This document shows, one piece after another, positions 14,190 through 17,788 of a stretch of DNA of 17,788 nucleotides. Source of the stretch: Oscillospiraceae bacterium. GTDB taxonomy: Bacteria; Bacillota; Clostridia; Oscillospirales; Ruminococcaceae. The stretch is taken from NCBI GenBank assembly GCA_016303195.1, contig JAEDMD010000014.1:1-17788 (forward strand). The letters are read 5' to 3'. The notes under the pieces are model-generated. The model had not been told where the DNA came from. It did no database searches and saw only the letters and a program-made list of their open reading frames with translations. Each line of letters begins with the position of its first letter. The stretch's first letter is position 1. Position numbers and translations under genes: made by a program.

Positions 14190-15848
14190 ATGAGTAAAAA
14201 AGATCTGAAAAAGAATCAGGCTGAAGAAACTGCCGAAAAGACAGCTTCCGACGCTGCCGAAGCCGTATCCGAAGCCGCTTCTGCGGTAAAGGAGAAAGCC
14301 CCGAAGGTAAAGACGGGCATGAAAAAGTTCAAGTACGGAACAATGTCCCTCATCGTCGTTGCACTGGTACTGGCTATCGTTATAGTCATAAACCTCATGT
14401 CCTCGATGATCTCAAAGCGCTATCCCATCAAGTTCGACCTTACTCCCGATAAGCGCTATGAGCTTAGTGACGAATCCATCAATGTTCTGAAAAACCTCAG
14501 CGGCGACGTTGATGTTACAGTAACAATGGAAAAGGAAATGTTCGAGTCACTGGCTAACTACTACAAGCAGATGTACGCACAGTACGGCATCAATGCCGAC
14601 GTTCCTTACGATATGATCCCCAACCTCCTCGAAAAGTACTCAATGTACGCTGAACAGGGCAAGGGAAGCGTGAACGTAAAGTATGTTGACATCGACAAAG
14701 ACCCAGACGTTGTCGCTAAGTACAAGCAGTACTACAACGGCGATATCGAAGGCGGAAGCATCGTTGTCTACTCCAATGAAAAGGTCAAGGTCATCTCAGG
14801 CACTGACGTAAGAAATATGATACAGGCAGATCAGGCAAGCCTCCAGTCGGGTACACCTAATTTCGTATTCGCAGGTGAAAGCGCCCTCACTTCTGCTATC
14901 AGAAATGTTACAGATTCAAACGCTATGAAGGTAGCATTCATCAATCAGCTCAACGGTCAGCCTATCTACAACGAAAACGAGTACGGTGCAGCTGTCACAT
15001 CTCTCCGTGATTCTCTCCTCGAAAAGAACGGATATGACTGCGAGGACTTCGACATCGGTACAGACGAATTCAAAGACGGCGACTATGATATGGCAGTTCT
15101 TGCCGTACCATCATATGACCTTGCCGAGAATGTTATCACAAAGCTCAGCGATTTCCTCTACAATGAAGGAAAATACGGCAAAAACCTCATATATATCCCA
15201 AGCATCTACACTTCAAACCTCACAAACCTCGATGCATTCCTTGAGGACTGGAGCTTAAAGGTAGAAAACAACGTTATCGTCGATGATAAAAACGCTATGA
15301 TGAGAGCTGACTACATCATGCTCAACATCACAGACGATGCATCAATAGGCGATCTTCCGAACAAGTCACTTCCTATCATCGCTCCTGCTTCAAGAGAAGT
15401 AACGATTCTTTCAAAGAACAACGAGGATGTAACAAAATCTGTTCTGAGTTCATCCGACAATTCATTCGTTCGGGATCTGCTTTCAAATCAGGCTGATATG
15501 GACAACAGAGCATCACACACTATCGTTGCACTGTCCACAAAGGAACACGCTGAACAGTTTGATACATTCAAAAGCAACGTGCTTGTGATCGGAAGCGCTC
15601 TCATGACAGACGAAACATTCCTTGCACAGACAAACACCTACAACAACGCAAACGCACTTCTCGGTGTGGTAAACAATATGACAGGCAAGGCCGCAGGTAC
15701 AGTAATTCCTGAGAAGTCTCTCCAGCAGGCATACATCGCTCCTACACAGGGTCAGGCTAAGGCTATCAGAATCGTTGTACAGTGGATCATCCCTGCCGCA
15801 GTTGCCATTATCGGTGCATTTGTACTGTTAAGGAGAAGAAATAAATGA
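14190..15848 (+). CDS. GldG-like ABC auxiliary protein
   Basis: Member of the Gldg/ABC_transp_aux group, usually paired with GldF-type permeases; in Bacteroidetes the Gld ABC proteins are linked to gliding, elsewhere the function is open. The 552-aa product has an Ala/Glu/Lys-rich cytoplasmic amino terminus (1-45) and one membrane helix (about 51-71). The family segment F-D-L-T-P-D-K-R-Y-E-L-S (82-93) follows, then a large extracytoplasmic region. A second helix near the end (about 526-546) is followed by L-R-R-R-N-K. The topology places the large domain outside the membrane with both ends inside. AAGGAAGG (14172-14179) is 10 nt before the ATG. The stop overlaps the DUF4340 start in ATGA. Family assignment is good; the ligand is unknown. 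Confidence 0.87.
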   Translation: MSKKDLKKNQAEETAEKTASDAAEAVSEAASAVKEKAPKVKTGMKKFKYGTMSLIVVALVLAIVIVINLMSSMISKRYPIKFDLTPDKRYELSDESINVLKNLSGDVDVTVTMEKEMFESLANYYKQMYAQYGINADVPYDMIPNLLEKYSMYAEQGKGSVNVKYVDIDKDPDVVAKYKQYYNGDIEGGSIVVYSNEKVKVISGTDVRNMIQADQASLQSGTPNFVFAGESALTSAIRNVTDSNAMKVAFINQLNGQPIYNENEYGAAVTSLRDSLLEKNGYDCEDFDIGTDEFKDGDYDMAVLAVPSYDLAENVITKLSDFLYNEGKYGKNLIYIPSIYTSNLTNLDAFLEDWSLKVENNVIVDDKNAMMRADYIMLNITDDASIGDLPNKSLPIIAPASREVTILSKNNEDVTKSVLSSSDNSFVRDLLSNQADMDNRASHTIVALSTKEHAEQFDTFKSNVLVIGSALMTDETFLAQTNTYNNANALLGVVNNMTGKAAGTVIPEKSLQQAYIAPTQGQAKAIRIVVQWIIPAAVAIIGAFVLLRRRNK

Positions 15849-17383
15849 GCAAGATGAAAAAACAGGTAAAAGGCATAATCTGTCTCAGTGCGGTACTCGC
15901 CGTACTGGGCGGAGGCTTTGCCTTCCTGAAACTTACAGAGCCTGCCGAGGAGGAAAGCTCGGAATCATCACAGCTTTCCTATCCTGATTCAAAGGAAGGC
16001 GCAGGCATAACGATAGTTACCGACAGCGAGGAGGAAGGCGCTCCTCTCGGTACTGTAAAATCAGCTGTTATAAAGAATGCCGAGGGCGAGATCAAGGTAA
16101 AGCTCCTTGAAAAAGCCAATGAGGACGAAGGCACATCCAATACCTACACTCTCGAAGGCTTTGACGATGTGAATGTCAACACCTCAATGGTAGGCACTCT
16201 TGTCAATAACGGAAACGGCATGGAATCTTCAGCACTTATTGCTGAAAACTGCACAGACCTTGCCAAATTCGGACTTGACAAGCCTGAAGTAACAGTAGAA
16301 TTCACATATGAATCAGGAAATGTCAGAAAATTCTTCATAGGCGACCAGACACCTTCCAGCTCTGACTATTACGTCATGGCAGACGGAAGCAATACAGTCT
16401 ATACCGCCGCAATGTCAACTCTCAGCAACTACCACAAAGCAGTGAAGGATTTCATCGAAAACACAGTTCTCGAAAGTCCTTCCGAAGAAGAAACACCGAG
16501 GATCGACAAGCTGACCATAGAGCGTGAAGATCTGGATTATGACATAGTTCTTGAATACGACAAGAACAGCGAGGATTCCTACTCAGGCGGTACATCCTCC
16601 ACACATAAGATGACATCACCTGTTGAAGCATTCCTCTCAGGCGACAAGTCAGGAACGATCGTATCGGGTATGTTCGGACTTTCTTCCAAGGACATCTATG
16701 CAGTACACTGCAAGGAATCCGATATCGCAGGCGCAGGTTTGAACGAGCCTTTCTGCAAAGTCACCATGAAATGCGACAACGGCAAATCCTACACTCTCCT
16801 GCTCAGCGAATACTTCACTGACGACAACGGCGAAAAGAGCTGTTATGCAATGCTCGAAAACAGCAATGTGATCTACATCCTCTCAGAGAGCAATTCACAG
16901 TGGCTCACAGTAATGCCGAACGATATCAGCTCCAGAATTATGATAGCATCATATGTATGGAATGTAAGAGATCTCAGCGTAAAGTGCAGTGACGGAAGCT
17001 CAGCAGAATTCAAGGCAGAACTGCTCGCCAAGGACAAAGAACCCAAGGATATGAAAGCTGAGGATTTCAAGATCACAAAGGACGGCGAGGAGTTCGACGC
17101 AGAGCGATACAGAAAGTTCTATGCATTCATCATCAGCGCCAATGCGGAGGAGCTTGCAATAGATGCACCTGCACCGGAGGGCGAGCCTATGGCAGAAGTA
17201 ACATTCACAGATTCCTACGATAACAAGAAATACACATATCAGTTCTACGATGATTCCATGATGAAGGTGCTTGTAACAGTAAACGGCGAGCCGAGATATT
17301 ACAGCTCAAAGGCATTCGTCAACACCCTCATGGGCAACATCAAGAAACTGGACACAAGTGAGGAGTTCGTTACCACATGGTAA
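15845..17383 (+). CDS. DUF4340-domain membrane-anchored protein
   Basis: DUF4340 proteins are commonly encoded directly downstream of GldG-like genes and are thought to be envelope partners of that complex; no biochemical role is established. The 512-aa product has a single amino-terminal membrane anchor (about 9-28). No lipobox cysteine follows, so it is not a lipoprotein. An Glu/Ser-rich linker and repeated beta-rich segments come next. One of these contains the F-G-L-D-K-P-E-V-T-V-E-F type motif (about 139-150) typical of DUF4340. A second region near 283-303 repeats the pattern (G-A-G-L-N-E-P-F-C-K-V-T), suggesting two related modules. The start overlaps the gldG-like stop by four bases. 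The ribosome site is the AAGGAGAAG stretch at the end of that gene. Confidence 0.82.
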   Translation: MSKMKKQVKGIICLSAVLAVLGGGFAFLKLTEPAEEESSESSQLSYPDSKEGAGITIVTDSEEEGAPLGTVKSAVIKNAEGEIKVKLLEKANEDEGTSNTYTLEGFDDVNVNTSMVGTLVNNGNGMESSALIAENCTDLAKFGLDKPEVTVEFTYESGNVRKFFIGDQTPSSSDYYVMADGSNTVYTAAMSTLSNYHKAVKDFIENTVLESPSEEETPRIDKLTIEREDLDYDIVLEYDKNSEDSYSGGTSSTHKMTSPVEAFLSGDKSGTIVSGMFGLSSKDIYAVHCKESDIAGAGLNEPFCKVTMKCDNGKSYTLLLSEYFTDDNGEKSCYAMLENSNVIYILSESNSQWLTVMPNDISSRIMIASYVWNVRDLSVKCSDGSSAEFKAELLAKDKEPKDMKAEDFKITKDGEEFDAERYRKFYAFIISANAEELAIDAPAPEGEPMAEVTFTDSYDNKKYTYQFYDDSMMKVLVTVNGEPRYYSSKAFVNTLMGNIKKLDTSEEFVTTW

Positions 17384-17413
17384 TTTTCATCCTCCCACGC
17401 TAAGGAGGTAAAT

Positions 17414-17695
17414 ATGATCGAAAAATTCAAGACCTACAAGGGATATCCACTGGTAAGATGCGGAAATATAATCTACTTCGGCTATATGTCAGACCCTTAT
17501 GTAACAATGGTGCAGATACTCAAGACCAAGAAAGTCGGCGAAGAAGACCATGCCGACAAGGTAAGAGTAGTCCTGATGAATACAGACCCCAACCTCAACC
17601 CGCTTCAGGCCTGTGAGAAGAACGCAGAGCGTGAATGCGGACTTTACGAAGCACTCGACATTGCAAGCGTATGGCTTGAAAAGGCACTTAAATAA
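17414..17695 (+). CDS. Small conserved-looking protein of unknown function
   Basis: Not recognised as a named family, although I recall similar hypothetical proteins in Oscillospiraceae. The 93-aa product is soluble-looking, with no signal peptide or membrane helix. It has an amino-terminal beta-rich part (Y-K-G-Y-P-L-V-R-C-G-N-I-I-Y-F-G, about 8-23, then Y-V-T-M-V-Q-I-L) and a central strand with V-V-L-M-N-T-D-P-N-L-N-P (about 52-63). A carboxy-terminal helix A-L-D-I-A-S-V-W-L-E-K-A-L (80-92) follows. AAGGAGGT (17402-17409) lies 4 nt before the ATG. It starts 30 nt after the DUF4340 gene and ends just before the operon terminator, so it is the last gene of the ABC operon. A small cytoplasmic partner or regulator of the complex is possible but unproven. 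Confidence 0.82.
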   Translation: MIEKFKTYKGYPLVRCGNIIYFGYMSDPYVTMVQILKTKKVGEEDHADKVRVVLMNTDPNLNPLQACEKNAERECGLYEALDIASVWLEKALK

Positions 17696-17702
17696 AATGG
17701 AA

Positions 17703-17735
17703 CGGCGGTTCAGTTATGAACCGCCGCAGTCTTTC
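17703..17735 (+). terminator. Strong hairpin terminator of the ABC operon
   Basis: CGGCGGTTCA (17703-17712) and TGAACCGCCG (17717-17726) form a perfect 10-bp stem around GTTA, beginning 7 nt after the last stop codon. The downstream tail CAGTCTTTC is only modestly U-rich. The stem is the strongest in the window. Confidence 0.75.
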
Positions 17736-17788
17736 AAAAAAGTTTGAATCAAGCCTGAAACTCAAACATCGGGTTTCCAAAGGGATCA

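Noticed and set aside
15845..15940. Lipoprotein signal on the DUF4340 protein
   Set aside because: The hydrophobic segment is not followed by a lipobox cysteine. The only nearby Cys is before the core, so a membrane anchor fits better.

Overview
The window looks like a chromosomal segment from a low-to-mid GC Gram-positive anaerobe of the Oscillospiraceae, most likely Ruminococcus or a close relative. The grounds are the Firmicutes-type order rimP-nusA-ylxR-ylxQ-infB-rbfA-nrnA-truB-ribF, strong AGGAGG-type ribosome sites in front of most genes, sigma-A promoters with an extended -10, GTG and TTG starts, and a Gld-type ABC operon with a DUF4340 protein. The genus is an inference; no 16S gene or other decisive marker is present. 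All 15 genes lie on the + strand. No tRNA, rRNA, CRISPR array, transposase or phage gene was seen.

Region 1 (1-3322) holds two single-gene units. glmM (177-1562, cell-wall precursor synthesis) has a textbook promoter whose -35 lies inside a falsely long open frame. The second gene encodes a two-helix membrane protein of Wzz-like layout with a poly-Asp/Lys tail (1709-3289). It has its own promoter and a hairpin terminator.

Region 2 (3396-12199) is the information-processing operon. It opens with a promoter and a terminator-like leader hairpin just before the rimP ribosome site, a layout that fits NusA feedback control. The genes are rimP, nusA, rnpM (ylxR), an L7Ae-family gene (ylxQ), infB, an unrecognised acidic protein of 153 aa where ylxP often sits, rbfA, nrnA, truB and ribF. 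Together they serve 30S maturation, transcription elongation and termination, RNase P modulation, translation initiation, nanoRNA or pAp turnover, tRNA pseudouridylation and flavin cofactor synthesis. Short gaps and ATGA overlaps suggest translational coupling. A weak hairpin after ribF may end the operon.

Region 3 (about 12200-17735) is a second operon: an ABC ATPase, an ABC-2 permease, a GldG-like auxiliary protein, a DUF4340 protein and a 93-aa protein of unknown function, closed by a strong hairpin. The genes overlap or are tightly spaced, so they probably form one envelope complex whose substrate is unknown. The 229-nt leader can form competing hairpins, one of which covers the ribosome site of the ATPase gene.

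The most interesting leads are the two leader structures, the unassigned 153-aa and 93-aa proteins, the Gld-type operon in a presumably non-gliding Firmicute, and the opposite-charge tails on NusA and IF2.
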